From the NCBI GenBank assembly GCA_900755685.1, contig CAAEHI010000052.1, positions 47,313 through 111,312 on the forward strand: 64,000 bases of DNA, written 5' to 3'. This document shows, one piece after another, positions 25,403 to 33,388 of this stretch (the first letter of the stretch is position 1; each line of letters starts with the position of its first letter). This DNA is from an uncultured Collinsella sp. GTDB taxonomy: Bacteria; Actinomycetota; Coriobacteriia; Coriobacteriales; Coriobacteriaceae. A program made the translations under genes and the position numbers. The notes under the pieces were generated by a model. That model was given only the letters and a program-made list of their open reading frames with translations, ran no database searches and was not told where the DNA came from.

Positions 25403-26107
25403 CTATCGGGTTGCCTGGGCAAGTTGCGCCAAGCTGCAGCCCTGCTGATAGACAAAGGTGAGGTATTGAGTGCAAGCGCGGTAGGCGTCAAACATCGCAA
25501 GCGCTTGCTCGACATTCGTGTAGACCTTCCAAGCTCCAAAGACCTTGTAGTTCTCGCCGCGCTGGACGATAAACTCGCGCACATCGTCGTAGGGATATCC
25601 GAGGAAGTAGCCTATTTCGTGCGGAAACTCGCAGGTGCAGTCGTTGCTGCAGCTAGCTTGCTGGGGTAGTGCGCATCGAGTCTGGCTACAGGCGCATTCC
25701 GCGACGTTATTGCTCGCGAGCGTGATGCGTGATGCCAAATGCACAAGGCATGTCGAAAGGTCTTTCGTGTCGTAGCCTTCCGAGGCGAGCGCCGTTTGGG
25801 CGCGAGGGTCTGCGAAATAGGTGGTGAGGCTTTTGGCTCGGTACATATACACGAGCGCTCCGCAGGGCCGCCAGACCAAAACACTCAGGTGGATACCGAA
25901 CGGGTCAAGCTCGCGATTGCACTGGGCGATAACGTTGAGCAGGCGTGCTCGGCGCTCTGCGATGGTTTCGGTTGCGACCGAGCCGTCCCCGTGGGCGTAG
26001 GTGCCTGGATAGGTAAAGAGCGATGCCGGCTTGATGCCCGCGAGCGTGGGAGAGCAGTTGCGCACGACTGCCGCCTGAAACGTTGGGATGTCTATGGTTC
26101 GAGTCAC
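25403..26107 (-). CDS. DUF3793 family protein
   Basis: A 234-residue protein of the DUF3793 family. The signatures are CSPTLAGIKPASLFTYP at the N-terminus and CEFPHEIGYFLGYPYDDVREFI with GAWKVYTNVEQA near the C-terminus. A Cys-rich stretch (CACSQTRC...CSNDCTC, about residues 138-160) is prominent. Members often sit beside flavodoxin and iron-transport genes in anaerobes, as here. Function is unknown; a redox or metal role is suggested by context only. Confidence 0.85.
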   Translation of the reverse strand: MTRTIDIPTFQAAVVRNCSPTLAGIKPASLFTYPGTYAHGDGSVATETIAERRARLLNVIAQCNRELDPFGIHLSVLVWRPCGALVYMYRAKSLTTYFADPRAQTALASEGYDTKDLSTCLVHLASRITLASNNVAECACSQTRCALPQQASCSNDCTCEFPHEIGYFLGYPYDDVREFIVQRGENYKVFGAWKVYTNVEQALAMFDAYRACTQYLTFVYQQGCSLAQLAQATR

Positions 26108-26131
26108 GGCGCTCCTTACGGATCTAAACTG

Positions 26132-26150
26132 TTAGCCTAGGAAAACTTAT
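26132..26150. promoter_or_regulatory. Candidate DtxR/IdeR-like iron box
   Basis: A 19-mer beginning TTAGCCTAGG and ending AACTTAT resembles the DtxR/IdeR consensus TTAGGTTAGGCTAACCTAA at roughly twelve positions. It lies 24 bases upstream of the DUF3793-flavodoxin operon. Confidence 0.35.
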
Positions 26151-26235
26151 ACACGAAAGTAAGCCATGGTCAACAAAAAAGTTTGAAGAGGGAAACTAAT
26201 TGACCGAACGGACATGATTTTAGGTTAAGATGGGG

Positions 26236-26254
26236 ACACCCCATGGGGGTATCT
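26236..26254. promoter_or_regulatory. Candidate CsoR-like operator before the HMA gene
   Basis: An inverted repeat GA-x-ACCCC-ATG-GGGGT-x-TC. G-tract palindromes with TA/GA ends are typical of copper-sensing CsoR operators. It lies 28 bases upstream of the HMA-domain gene start. A half iron box TTAGGTTA (26221-26228) lies just upstream. Confidence 0.45.
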
Positions 26255-26281
26255 AGATAGTGCTACTTGAAAGGGGAACGC

Positions 26282-26665
26282 ATGAGTGACTTGCTCAACC
26301 CTGCGAATCTCATCGTGCTGGCCGTCATTGCCGCCGGCATGTTTTTTGGACTGCGTCGCATTGCCGCTTCGACACACGGGAAGAGTTGTTGCAGCGATGG
26401 CGCGAGCGGCAAGAAGGCCAAAAAGGTTGTTGTGACGGATACCGATGCGTCGCACTATCCCTATAGCGATGAGCTGCTCATCGGCGGCATGAGCTGTGAC
26501 GGCTGCGCTCAGAATGTAGCCAATGCCCTCAATGCGCTGGATGGCGTGTGGGCAACGGTGACGTATGCGGACCACACGGCACGCGTGCGCTCTAAGCAGC
26601 CGGTTGATCGTGGTGTCCTCGAGACGGCCGTGAAAGACGCGGGCTACTACGTCATGACGCTGTAA
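26282..26665 (+). CDS. Membrane-anchored heavy-metal-associated (HMA) domain protein
   Basis: A 127-residue protein with an N-terminal membrane helix (about 8-26), a linker containing adjacent cysteines (SCCSDG), and a CopZ-like HMA domain (about 60-127) with metal motif GMSCDGCAQNV. It probably binds Cu(I) at the membrane face and may hand it to an exporter, which is not in this window. The start follows AAAGGGGA. The CsoR-like palindrome upstream supports copper control. Confidence 0.88.
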   Translation: MSDLLNPANLIVLAVIAAGMFFGLRRIAASTHGKSCCSDGASGKKAKKVVVTDTDASHYPYSDELLIGGMSCDGCAQNVANALNALDGVWATVTYADHTARVRSKQPVDRGVLETAVKDAGYYVMTL

Positions 26666-26691
26666 GCGCCGCCCTGGATGCGTTTCCTTGG

Positions 26692-27129
26692 CTAGGCTCG
26701 GCCGCGCAGCTCGATATCTTGGATATCGTCGAAATCGATGGCGATATCCCTGAGTTTGAGGAGCTTGAAGGCAGGGAGTACCTCGTCGAGGATGCCGGTA
26801 CGGGAGCGATAGCCGTACGTATCGTAATAGGTGACGCGGACCAGGTCGCCACGTTTGAGACCCTCGAGCTTTTTAGAAAGCACGAGGGCTTTTTCTTCCG
26901 TGAGCTCACGTTTTGGCTCGACGGTGATTTCCTGCTTGCGCACGAGTTCGTAGTATCCCGTGAGGGCGGAAAAGGGCATAAACTGTGCGGCGCGGTTGGC
27001 GCGCACGGCACCGTTGGCTGTGAGGCTGGGGTCGGCGGCGCGGCGTCTGCCCTCGGGGTCCGCCAGGCGCTCGAAGGCGGTCGGCGGGCGCACGGGCTGT
27101 TGTTTGGGTTTAGGCACGGTGTCCTCCAA
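26692..27129 (-). CDS. YolD-like protein, partner of the Y-family polymerase
   Basis: A 145-residue YolD-family protein. The core MPFSALTGYYELVRKQEITVEPKRELTEE and the WYL-like strand VRVTYYDTYGYRSRTGILDEV are recognisable. YolD genes regularly accompany UmuC/DinB-type polymerases in Gram-positive bacteria, as seen here. The gene start overlaps the polymerase 3' end by 20 bases, so it is translationally coupled and shares the SOS promoter. Its biochemical role is not settled. Confidence 0.85.
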   Translation of the reverse strand: MEDTVPKPKQQPVRPPTAFERLADPEGRRRAADPSLTANGAVRANRAAQFMPFSALTGYYELVRKQEITVEPKRELTEEKALVLSKKLEGLKRGDLVRVTYYDTYGYRSRTGILDEVLPAFKLLKLRDIAIDFDDIQDIELRGRA

Positions 27130-28615
27130 CTTGGTCGTTGCGTTCGCGCGCGGTGGCGCCGGCGGTAAAGCTTAATCCCTTGACGAGCGCGTTCTTGCCG
27201 TACTTGTCTTTCACAGCCAGGACGGCGCGCGCCAGGTCGCGCTCGCGCTCATCGGCCTCGACATCGCTAAACAGATCGATAGTGGCAAATTCCTCGGGCA
27301 CAAGATTGCCAAAGCCCAGGTTGATGCGCTTGACCGGTCGTTTAGGGTCGACGGTTTTCGCCCAAAGGTCATCGAAATAGCCCATGATCTTCTTAAACGA
27401 ATTGGTGCGCTCGGGTAGCTTTCGCGAGGCATTGGAGTGCGCAAAGAGTGCGGCATAGCCACCACGCGGTTTGCCGCCATGCTCTCCCACAAAGATGCCA
27501 TCGATTGCCTGCGCTTCGCGCACCAGGCGACGCCTTTCGTCATCGCACTGGACGGGCTTGGGCGCACGGGGTGCGAGCTCGGGGCCGGCGGTTGCGGTGG
27601 GTTCGATGCTCGATGTGCTCGAGCGCAGGTGTCCGCATCCGTCCACATATTGTGCGGTACCGCTGGCATCAAGCCTGCGGATGTCGGCGCGCTCGCTCGC
27701 GTAGCCCACAAAGAGCGAGATGCTGTCACATACCACGTGCTTATCGACCAAGTCCAGCACGGCACTGTCGACCATCTCGCGCAAGACGGTGTAGGCCTGC
27801 TCGTAGGCATAGCCCTTCGAGAGCACCTGTCCTGTAGTGGTCGAAGTTGCTTGCGGGCGATAGGCTTGGATATCGGCGATGGTTGTCGGCTCGCGTCCGA
27901 AGGCGTGGTCGATGAGATACTCGGCATTGACGCCGAGCTCGTCGTAAAGCAGGTTTTCGTCGAGCGCCGCGACGCCCATCAGATCGTAGACGCCGTATTT
28001 TTCGAGTCGTGCTGCCACGCCGGGGCCGATGCCCCAGATATCGGTGATGGGACGATGGGGCCAGATTTCCTTGCGAAAGGTCTCGTCGTCGAGTATGCCG
28101 ATGCGGCTGGGTACGTGCTTGGCGGTGATATCGAGTGCAACCTTGGCCTGGAATAGGTTGGGGCCGATGCCGACCGTCGCCGTGATGCCGGTGCGCGCCA
28201 GGACCTCGTCGCGCAACATGCAGGCGAGCCCTTCCGCATCGGTGTGATAAAGGTCCAGATAGGGTGTCACGTCGATAAAGCACTCGTCAATTGAGTAGAC
28301 GTGAACGTCTTGCGGACTGACGTATTCCAGGTAGATACCGTAGATCTGCGCCGACACCTCCATGTAGTGCTGCATGCGCGGTACGGCCTTGATGTAGTCG
28401 ATGCCGTCGGGAATCTCAAATAGGCGGCAGCGATTGTGAATCCCTAGGTCCTTCATAGCCTGCGTGATGGCGAGGCAGATGGTCGTGCGTCCGCGCGATT
28501 CGTCGGCAACGACCAGGTTGGTGGTGAGCGGGTTGAGCCCGCGGTCGACGCACTCGACGCTAGCGTAAAACGTCTTGAGGTCGATGCAGATATAGGTGTG
28601 ACGCTCGTGCCCCAC
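27110..28615 (-). CDS. Y-family translesion DNA polymerase (UmuC/DinP type)
   Basis: A 501-residue error-prone polymerase. Catalytic motifs are YICIDLKTFYASVEC (first Asp) and YSIDECFIDVTPYLDLY (Asp-Glu). An HhH/thumb region DIWGIGPGVAARLEKYGV and a little-finger domain follow. The length and sequence fit Gram-positive UmuC-like (UvrX/DinP) enzymes coupled with YolD. I chose GTG 28615 because GGGAGGA precedes it; the ATGs at 28627 and 28636 are alternatives. A palindromic SOS box overlaps the -10 region. Confidence 0.93.
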   Translation of the reverse strand: MGHERHTYICIDLKTFYASVECVDRGLNPLTTNLVVADESRGRTTICLAITQAMKDLGIHNRCRLFEIPDGIDYIKAVPRMQHYMEVSAQIYGIYLEYVSPQDVHVYSIDECFIDVTPYLDLYHTDAEGLACMLRDEVLARTGITATVGIGPNLFQAKVALDITAKHVPSRIGILDDETFRKEIWPHRPITDIWGIGPGVAARLEKYGVYDLMGVAALDENLLYDELGVNAEYLIDHAFGREPTTIADIQAYRPQATSTTTGQVLSKGYAYEQAYTVLREMVDSAVLDLVDKHVVCDSISLFVGYASERADIRRLDASGTAQYVDGCGHLRSSTSSIEPTATAGPELAPRAPKPVQCDDERRRLVREAQAIDGIFVGEHGGKPRGGYAALFAHSNASRKLPERTNSFKKIMGYFDDLWAKTVDPKRPVKRINLGFGNLVPEEFATIDLFSDVEADERERDLARAVLAVKDKYGKNALVKGLSFTAGATARERNDQVGGHRA

Positions 28616-28640
28616 GCGTCCTCCCATCAAACACATGTTC

Positions 28641-28662
28641 TTATCGAATATCTGTTCGATAA
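28641..28662. promoter_or_regulatory. SOS (LexA) box controlling the polymerase-YolD operon
   Basis: Perfect eight-base arms TTATCGAA and TTCGATAA around TATCTG. Its core GAAT-N4-GTTC differs by one base from the Gram-positive LexA consensus GAAC-N4-GTTC. It overlaps the promoter's -10 element. Confidence 0.75.
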
Positions 28663-28687
28663 TACCCGCTCGTCCGGACATCGTCAA
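28659..28687 (-). promoter_or_regulatory. Promoter of the polymerase-YolD operon
   Basis: On the minus strand TTGACG (28687-28682), a 17-base spacer, and TATTAT (28664-28659). The LexA box begins inside the -10, an arrangement that lets LexA block initiation. Confidence 0.75.
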
Positions 28688-28688
28688 A

Positions 28689-28716
28689 ACCTGTCAAAAA
28701 GGGACTGGTTTGTTTT
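28689..28716. repeat. Solo arm of a GGGACT-type palindrome
   Basis: AAAAAGGGACTGGTTTGTTTTGG resembles the right arm (reverse complement) of the element at 29384, but I find no matching partner arm nearby. It may be a decayed copy. Confidence 0.4.
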
Positions 28717-28799
28717 GGTAGGTATGGTCGTGCAGTTGGATCGGGTTTTAACGCAGCTCTAAAGAGTGCGAAACAGCTCGGAAAACCTCGCTTCGTAGC

Positions 28800-29375
28800 A
28801 TGAGCCTAACGATTGATACCGCCTATGTGCACGGAAGGGTTATGGGAAAGATGGTCAATTACGGGTTTGGTATGCCGACGCGCCTTGTTGTGGATGGAGA
28901 CGTGGCTCGCTGGTGCGGACGATTGGTCGCTCACTACGGTGGCACCAAGGCGCTGGTCGTGTTGGGCGGTGACAAGCATACGCGCGATGAGCTTGTCTCG
29001 GCGGCACTTGGCTCGCTTGATCGAGCCCTACTCGAGCGCGTACTTTTCCGCTGCGGCTCGGTTGGGGGCGACGGGGGAGACGAACTGATCGACGAAGCCG
29101 TGGCCCTGGCGACCGACGAAGGCGTGGACTTTGTCCTGGCGATTGGCGATGCCGATACTGCTGGCTTTGCGCGCGAGCTCGCGCGTCGCATGGCGGCGCT
29201 CGATGCCGGCGAAGACGGTTTTGTCCCTTATGGATGCATTCTCTCGGAGGGCAAGGCGCCTGCTGTCGTGGGCACCGGTGAGGTTCCCGTTTTTGCCATT
29301 ATCGCGCCCGAACTGCTGGAGGGCATCGGGTCTCCTCTGCGTGAGTTGCTCGGTAGCATCTGCGCCGCGGCCTAA
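28800..29375 (+). CDS. Short iron-alcohol-dehydrogenase-like protein (N-terminal domain only)
   Basis: A 191-residue protein resembling the NAD-binding half of butanol-dehydrogenase-type Fe-ADHs: MVNYGFGMPTRLVVDGDVARWCGRLVAHYGGTKALVVLGGDKHT, then EAVALATDEGVDFVLAIGDADTAGFARELA where full enzymes have the GGGS loop. The C-terminal metal-binding domain with its three histidines is absent, so it is unlikely to be a normal dehydrogenase. It may be a decayed or repurposed domain. The start is uncertain (28800, 28842 or 28851; the last two lie after GGAAGGG). A palindrome follows the stop. Confidence 0.6.
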   Translation: MSLTIDTAYVHGRVMGKMVNYGFGMPTRLVVDGDVARWCGRLVAHYGGTKALVVLGGDKHTRDELVSAALGSLDRALLERVLFRCGSVGGDGGDELIDEAVALATDEGVDFVLAIGDADTAGFARELARRMAALDAGEDGFVPYGCILSEGKAPAVVGTGEVPVFAIIAPELLEGIGSPLRELLGSICAAA

Positions 29376-29383
29376 TATTTGCC

Positions 29384-29450
29384 ATAAAAGGACGGGTTAT
29401 TTTTGGTTGGTAAAGCGTTTGACCTGCCAAAATAAGCCTGTCCCTTTTTA
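29384..29450. repeat. Palindromic element with AAAAGG-AC-GGGTTATTTTTGG arms
   Basis: The left arm 29384-29406 and right arm 29427-29450 pair imperfectly over about 22 bases around a 20-base centre. The right end TCCCTTTTTA could also serve as a terminator for the upstream gene. It contains the GGGAC/GTCCC core seen in other palindromes. Confidence 0.65.
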
Positions 29451-29574
29451 ATCGGTTGCCGTTTGGGGGCCGATTGGCAACGCTCGCTGATTGTAGTCTT
29501 GACCTGCGCTAGAATAGTGGCATCTGAATGTCCGGGCGCATGGAGGCGTGCGCCCGTATGCTGAGGAGGACTCT

Positions 29575-31269
29575 ATGGCAACTGTTGCCGCACCTATCGA
29601 TGCTACGTCGACTGCCGCTTGGAAGGCGCTCGAGGCTCATCAGGAGAAGCTCGAGGCCGAAGGTATCGACCTCAAGGCCTGGTTCGCTGCTGACGCCGAC
29701 CGCGTGAACAAGCTGAGCTTTGACGCCGGTGACCTGCACTTCGATCTGTCGAAGAACCTGGTGACCGATGAGACCGTCAAGCTGCTGTGCGATCTTGCCC
29801 GCGAGGTGAAGCTCGAGGAGCGCCGCGACGCCATGTTCTCCGGCGAGCACATTAACACCACCGAGGACCGCGCCGTCCTGCACACCGCGCTTCGCCGCCC
29901 GGTAACCGAGAAGGGCCAGCTCATCGTCGACGGCCAGGACGTCGTCGCCGACGTGCACGAGGTCCTCGACCGCATGTATGCCTTCGCCGAGCGCGTGCGT
30001 TCCGGTGAGTGGAAGGGCGTTACCGGCAAGAAGATCGAGCATCTGGTGTCCATCGGCATCGGCGGCTCCGACCTGGGCCCGGTCATGGCCTACGAGGCTC
30101 TGCGTCCCTATGCCGACTCCGGTATCGACTGCCGCTACATCTCCAACATCGACCCCAACGACCAGGCCGAGAAGCTCAAGGGCCTGGATCCCGAGACCAC
30201 GCTCGTAATCATCGTCTCCAAGACCTTCACCACGCTCGAGACCCTCACCAACGCCCGCGAGGTCAAGACCTGGATGCTCGAGCAGCTCAAGGCTCAGGGC
30301 GCCATCGACGGCTCCGATGAGCAGAACGCCGAGGCCGTGGCAAAGCACTTCGTCGCCGTCTCCACCGCACTCGAGAAGGTCGAGGCCTTCGGTATCGACC
30401 CCGCCAACGCCTTCGGTTTCTGGAACTGGGTTGGCGGCCGCTATTCCGTTGACTCGGCCGTGGGCCTGTCGCTGATTGTCGTGCTCGGCCCCGAGCGCTT
30501 CCAACAGTTCCTCGAGGGCTTCCGCGCCATCGATGAGTACTTCTGCAACACCCCGCTCGAGAACAACGCCGTCGCGCTGATGGGCCTGCTCAACGTCTGG
30601 TACGTCAACTTCTTCGGTTCCAAGAGCCACGCCGTGCTGCCGTACTGCCAGTACCTGCACCGCTTCCCGGCCTACCTGCAGCAGCTCACCATGGAGTCCA
30701 ACGGCAAGCACGTCCGTTGGGACGGCAGCGCCGTGACCTCCGATACCGGTGAGATCTTCTGGGGCGAGCCCGGCACCAACGGCCAGCATGCCTTCTATCA
30801 GCTGCTGCACCAGGGCACTGTGGTGGTTCCGGCCGATTTTATCGCCTTTGCCAATACCGCCAACCCTGCGACCGATAGCGGTCAGGACGTGCATGAGCTG
30901 TTCCTGGGCAACTTCCTGGCCCAGACCAAGGCGCTCGCCTTTGGCAAGACTGCCGACGAGGTTCGTGCCGAGGGCACGCCCGAGCAGATCGTCCCGGCCC
31001 GTTGCTTTGAGGGCAACCGCCCGACGACCTCGATCTTCGGCGACACGCTGACCCCGTTCGCGCTCGGCGAGCTCATCGCCCTGTACGAGCACATCACGTT
31101 TGTCGAGGGCACGGTCTGGGGCATCGACTCCTACGACCAGTGGGGCGTTGAGCTGGGCAAGCAGCTTGCCAAGCAGATTACCCCGGCCTTCCACGACGAC
31201 GCCGCCAAGGCCGAGCAGGACGCTTCGACCCAGGCACTCATCGAGTTCTACCGCGCTCACCGCAAGTAG
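29575..31269 (+). CDS. pgi: Glucose-6-phosphate isomerase
   Basis: Interconverts glucose 6-phosphate and fructose 6-phosphate in glycolysis. The 564-residue enzyme shows SIGIGGSDLGPVMAYEAL, IVSKTFTTLETLTNA, GGRYSVDSAVGLSL, VRWDGSAVTSDTGEIFWGEPGTNGQHAFYQLLHQG and YDQWGVELGKQLA, all PGI signatures. AGGAGG fixes the ATG at 29575. A TAGAAT -10 lies at 29510. It would receive the glucose 6-phosphate made by the downstream fructosamine locus. Confidence 0.97.
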   Translation: MATVAAPIDATSTAAWKALEAHQEKLEAEGIDLKAWFAADADRVNKLSFDAGDLHFDLSKNLVTDETVKLLCDLAREVKLEERRDAMFSGEHINTTEDRAVLHTALRRPVTEKGQLIVDGQDVVADVHEVLDRMYAFAERVRSGEWKGVTGKKIEHLVSIGIGGSDLGPVMAYEALRPYADSGIDCRYISNIDPNDQAEKLKGLDPETTLVIIVSKTFTTLETLTNAREVKTWMLEQLKAQGAIDGSDEQNAEAVAKHFVAVSTALEKVEAFGIDPANAFGFWNWVGGRYSVDSAVGLSLIVVLGPERFQQFLEGFRAIDEYFCNTPLENNAVALMGLLNVWYVNFFGSKSHAVLPYCQYLHRFPAYLQQLTMESNGKHVRWDGSAVTSDTGEIFWGEPGTNGQHAFYQLLHQGTVVVPADFIAFANTANPATDSGQDVHELFLGNFLAQTKALAFGKTADEVRAEGTPEQIVPARCFEGNRPTTSIFGDTLTPFALGELIALYEHITFVEGTVWGIDSYDQWGVELGKQLAKQITPAFHDDAAKAEQDASTQALIEFYRAHRK

Positions 31270-31301
31270 TCGCTGCTGTTAACGCATCGCGCCTTATAGT
31301 C

Positions 31302-31340
31302 AGGGGCCCGTATCCTATCGGATGCGGGCCCCTTTGCTTT
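31302..31340 (+). terminator. pgi terminator
   Basis: GGGGCCCGTATCC pairs with GGATGCGGGCCCC around TATC, followed by TTTGCTTT. It lies in the convergent gap before the VirD4-like gene. Confidence 0.88.
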
Positions 31341-31410
31341 GCCGTGGTCCCGGGGCGCACGGCCTTTGTGGAACATCGCCGGGGCGCCGCGCGCTGCGAG
31401 AACCCTGCGC

Positions 31411-32715
31411 CTAGATCTCGGCCTCCGCATGGCCTCGCTGTGCCTCGGGCAGCTCCCCGTAGAGCGGATGGTCTTCGAGCCTAAAGCGCTCGACCTGTTC
31501 GGGAGTGCGACCGCGTACAAAGAGCCACGAGCGATCGATCGGCGTCGCCATGAGCGTGCTGGGTAGCGCGTCGGCGCGGTCGGAAAACACCCGGGCACTC
31601 TCGGGATCCTGGAACGCCAGCACCAGATGCGTGTCGCAGTTGCCCATGATGGAGCGTGCGCGTGCCTCGCCATAGAGCGCATCGAGCTGGTTGGTCGACT
31701 GCAGCAGCAGCGTTGCCCAGATGTTGCGGCTTCGGATAATCGAGAGCACGTTGTCGATCTGGGGGATCTGCAGATTTGCGAAGTCATCGAGCATAAAGCG
31801 CACGGGCACGGGCAGGCTGCCGTCGGGCTGCCTATCGGCCTCACGAATGAGGCCCATAAACGCCTGCGAAATAAAGAGGCCGGTCAGCGGATCGAGATTG
31901 CGGTCAATATCGCTCACGGTTACAAACAGGGCGCAGGGGGTGTGTCCCATGGAAGCGAAGTCCACCTGATGGCACTCACGATAGAGCTGTGCCGCACCGT
32001 CGAATCCCAGACACATGACCTTTTCGGCAAGGATGCCGACGATGCTCGCGTGCATGCGCTCGGCATTTTGCGTAATGGCGTAGCGCCGCCATAGCGAGAG
32101 GGCATAGCCTTGGGGGTCGGTCGTGATCAGATCGTCAAACAATCGGGCCGTGGCACCGTCCTGCAGGTGCTCGATCAGCTTGATGACCGAGCTGATCGTC
32201 TGCTCGTCGGCGGGTAGCTGTTCGGTGACGTAGGCGATAAGACACGACAGCAGGTTTGCCGCCGCATGATCCCAAAAAGGCTGGTTGTTGTCCTCGATGG
32301 GGCAGATGGCCTTTGCCACCGAGAGGATGTCCTGCTGGTTGGGCCTGCCGTCTGCCTTGCGGCGAATGTGCCTCAGGGGGTTGTAGCCGCAGCGCTCGAT
32401 GCCGGGCGCAAGGGTCGGGACGGTGTTGAGGTCGGCGAAGTTGAGACATTGCACGCGGTAACCGTGGGCTGCCAGCACGGGTCCCACTTCGCGACAGAGC
32501 GTGCCTTTGGTGTCGAGCACGATGTAGCTTGCGTTCATTTGCAGCAGGTTGGGCTTGAGGACGTTTCGGGTCTTGCCGGCTCCCGAGGGGCCGATCACAA
32601 GTGCGTTGTTGTTGAGTCCCGTTTGGCGGGTGTCGCAGGAAAGCGTTCGATCCTTGGCGAGGATGGTGGACGATGCGGACTCAGATGCGGCGAGGCGGCT
32701 GGTGAGGTTAGACAT
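31411..32715 (-). CDS. VirD4/TraG-type coupling ATPase without membrane anchor
   Basis: A 434-residue P-loop ATPase of the VirD4/TraG/TraM-recognition group, which normally pumps DNA-protein complexes into a type IV secretion channel. Walker A is GPSGAGKT (42-49), followed by YIVLDTKGTLCREVGPVL. Walker B is VRFMLDDFANL. The TraM-binding-type C-terminal part has STNQLDALYGEARARSIMGNCDTHLVLAFQD. Typical members have N-terminal membrane helices and 550 or more residues; here the protein begins almost at the P-loop domain. AAGGAGG precedes ATG 32715, which overlaps the ClpP-like gene by eight bases. No relaxase or other transfer gene is present. Confidence 0.85.
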   Translation of the reverse strand: MSNLTSRLAASESASSTILAKDRTLSCDTRQTGLNNNALVIGPSGAGKTRNVLKPNLLQMNASYIVLDTKGTLCREVGPVLAAHGYRVQCLNFADLNTVPTLAPGIERCGYNPLRHIRRKADGRPNQQDILSVAKAICPIEDNNQPFWDHAAANLLSCLIAYVTEQLPADEQTISSVIKLIEHLQDGATARLFDDLITTDPQGYALSLWRRYAITQNAERMHASIVGILAEKVMCLGFDGAAQLYRECHQVDFASMGHTPCALFVTVSDIDRNLDPLTGLFISQAFMGLIREADRQPDGSLPVPVRFMLDDFANLQIPQIDNVLSIIRSRNIWATLLLQSTNQLDALYGEARARSIMGNCDTHLVLAFQDPESARVFSDRADALPSTLMATPIDRSWLFVRGRTPEQVERFRLEDHPLYGELPEAQRGHAEAEI

Positions 32716-33325
32716 GGGCGACCTCCTTGGTGGTCGAGAGGATTTCGTGGGCAAAGCCGAGCTCGACGGCGCGCTCGGCCGAAAGGTAGGTGTCTTTTGC
32801 AGTGAGGGACTGGATGCGCTTGGGCGTGAGGCCGCTGCGGTCCGAGAGGATTTGCGTGAGGGTCTTGCGGGTCTGCATGAGACGCCGGCTGGTTTCCTGC
32901 AGCGCAAGTGCCGAGCCGCCTGCCCCCTGGGGGATCAGTGGGTCGTGAATCATGAGCTCTGCATGGGGCGCCATACGGCGATCGTCGCCGCCCATAAAGA
33001 TCACAGCGCCCATGGACGCGGCGAATTCCAGGCAGACGGTGCGGATGGGGCACGATGCGAGGCGCATGGCGTCATAGATCGCAAGACCCGATCGCACGCT
33101 TCCGCCGGCGCTGGCGACAAATATGGTGATGGGGCGGCTGGGGTCGGTGGCATCGAGCAGGCGGATCTGCTGGCATAGGTCGTGGGCCATCGGGGTTTCG
33201 ATGTTTCCCATGACGGAGAGCTCGCGACGGGCGAGCATCTCATCGTAAATGCTGGTGAGCGTGATACCTCGGGCGGATTCACGCATGGTGAGGGGGCTGA
33301 TGATGGGGGAATGATTGGTGTCCAT
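32708..33325 (-). CDS. ClpP-like serine protease
   Basis: A 205-residue ClpP-family peptidase. Its catalytic triad is recognisable: Ser104 (FAASMGAVIF), His127 (HAELMIHDPL) and Asp178 (TAKDTYLSAERAVELG). The SAGGSVRSGLAIYDAM segment forms the oxyanion/substrate strand. It differs from housekeeping ClpP (NSPGGSV, GQAASMG), so it is a divergent paralogue. Its stop overlaps the start of the VirD4-like gene, showing tight coupling with a hexameric-type ATPase. GGAG before ATG 33325 supports the start. It may process a mobile-element protein; that is inference. Confidence 0.88.
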   Translation of the reverse strand: MDTNHSPIISPLTMRESARGITLTSIYDEMLARRELSVMGNIETPMAHDLCQQIRLLDATDPSRPITIFVASAGGSVRSGLAIYDAMRLASCPIRTVCLEFAASMGAVIFMGGDDRRMAPHAELMIHDPLIPQGAGGSALALQETSRRLMQTRKTLTQILSDRSGLTPKRIQSLTAKDTYLSAERAVELGFAHEILSTTKEVAHV

Positions 33326-33388
33326 GAGGACTCCTTTCTGTTGGTTGTGTTGTGGAATAGGATTGTTGCCCGCGGAGGGGCTGGCGGG

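Noticed and set aside
29509..31260. A 583-codon open frame antisense to pgi
   Set aside because: A shadow of pgi, which has full family similarity.
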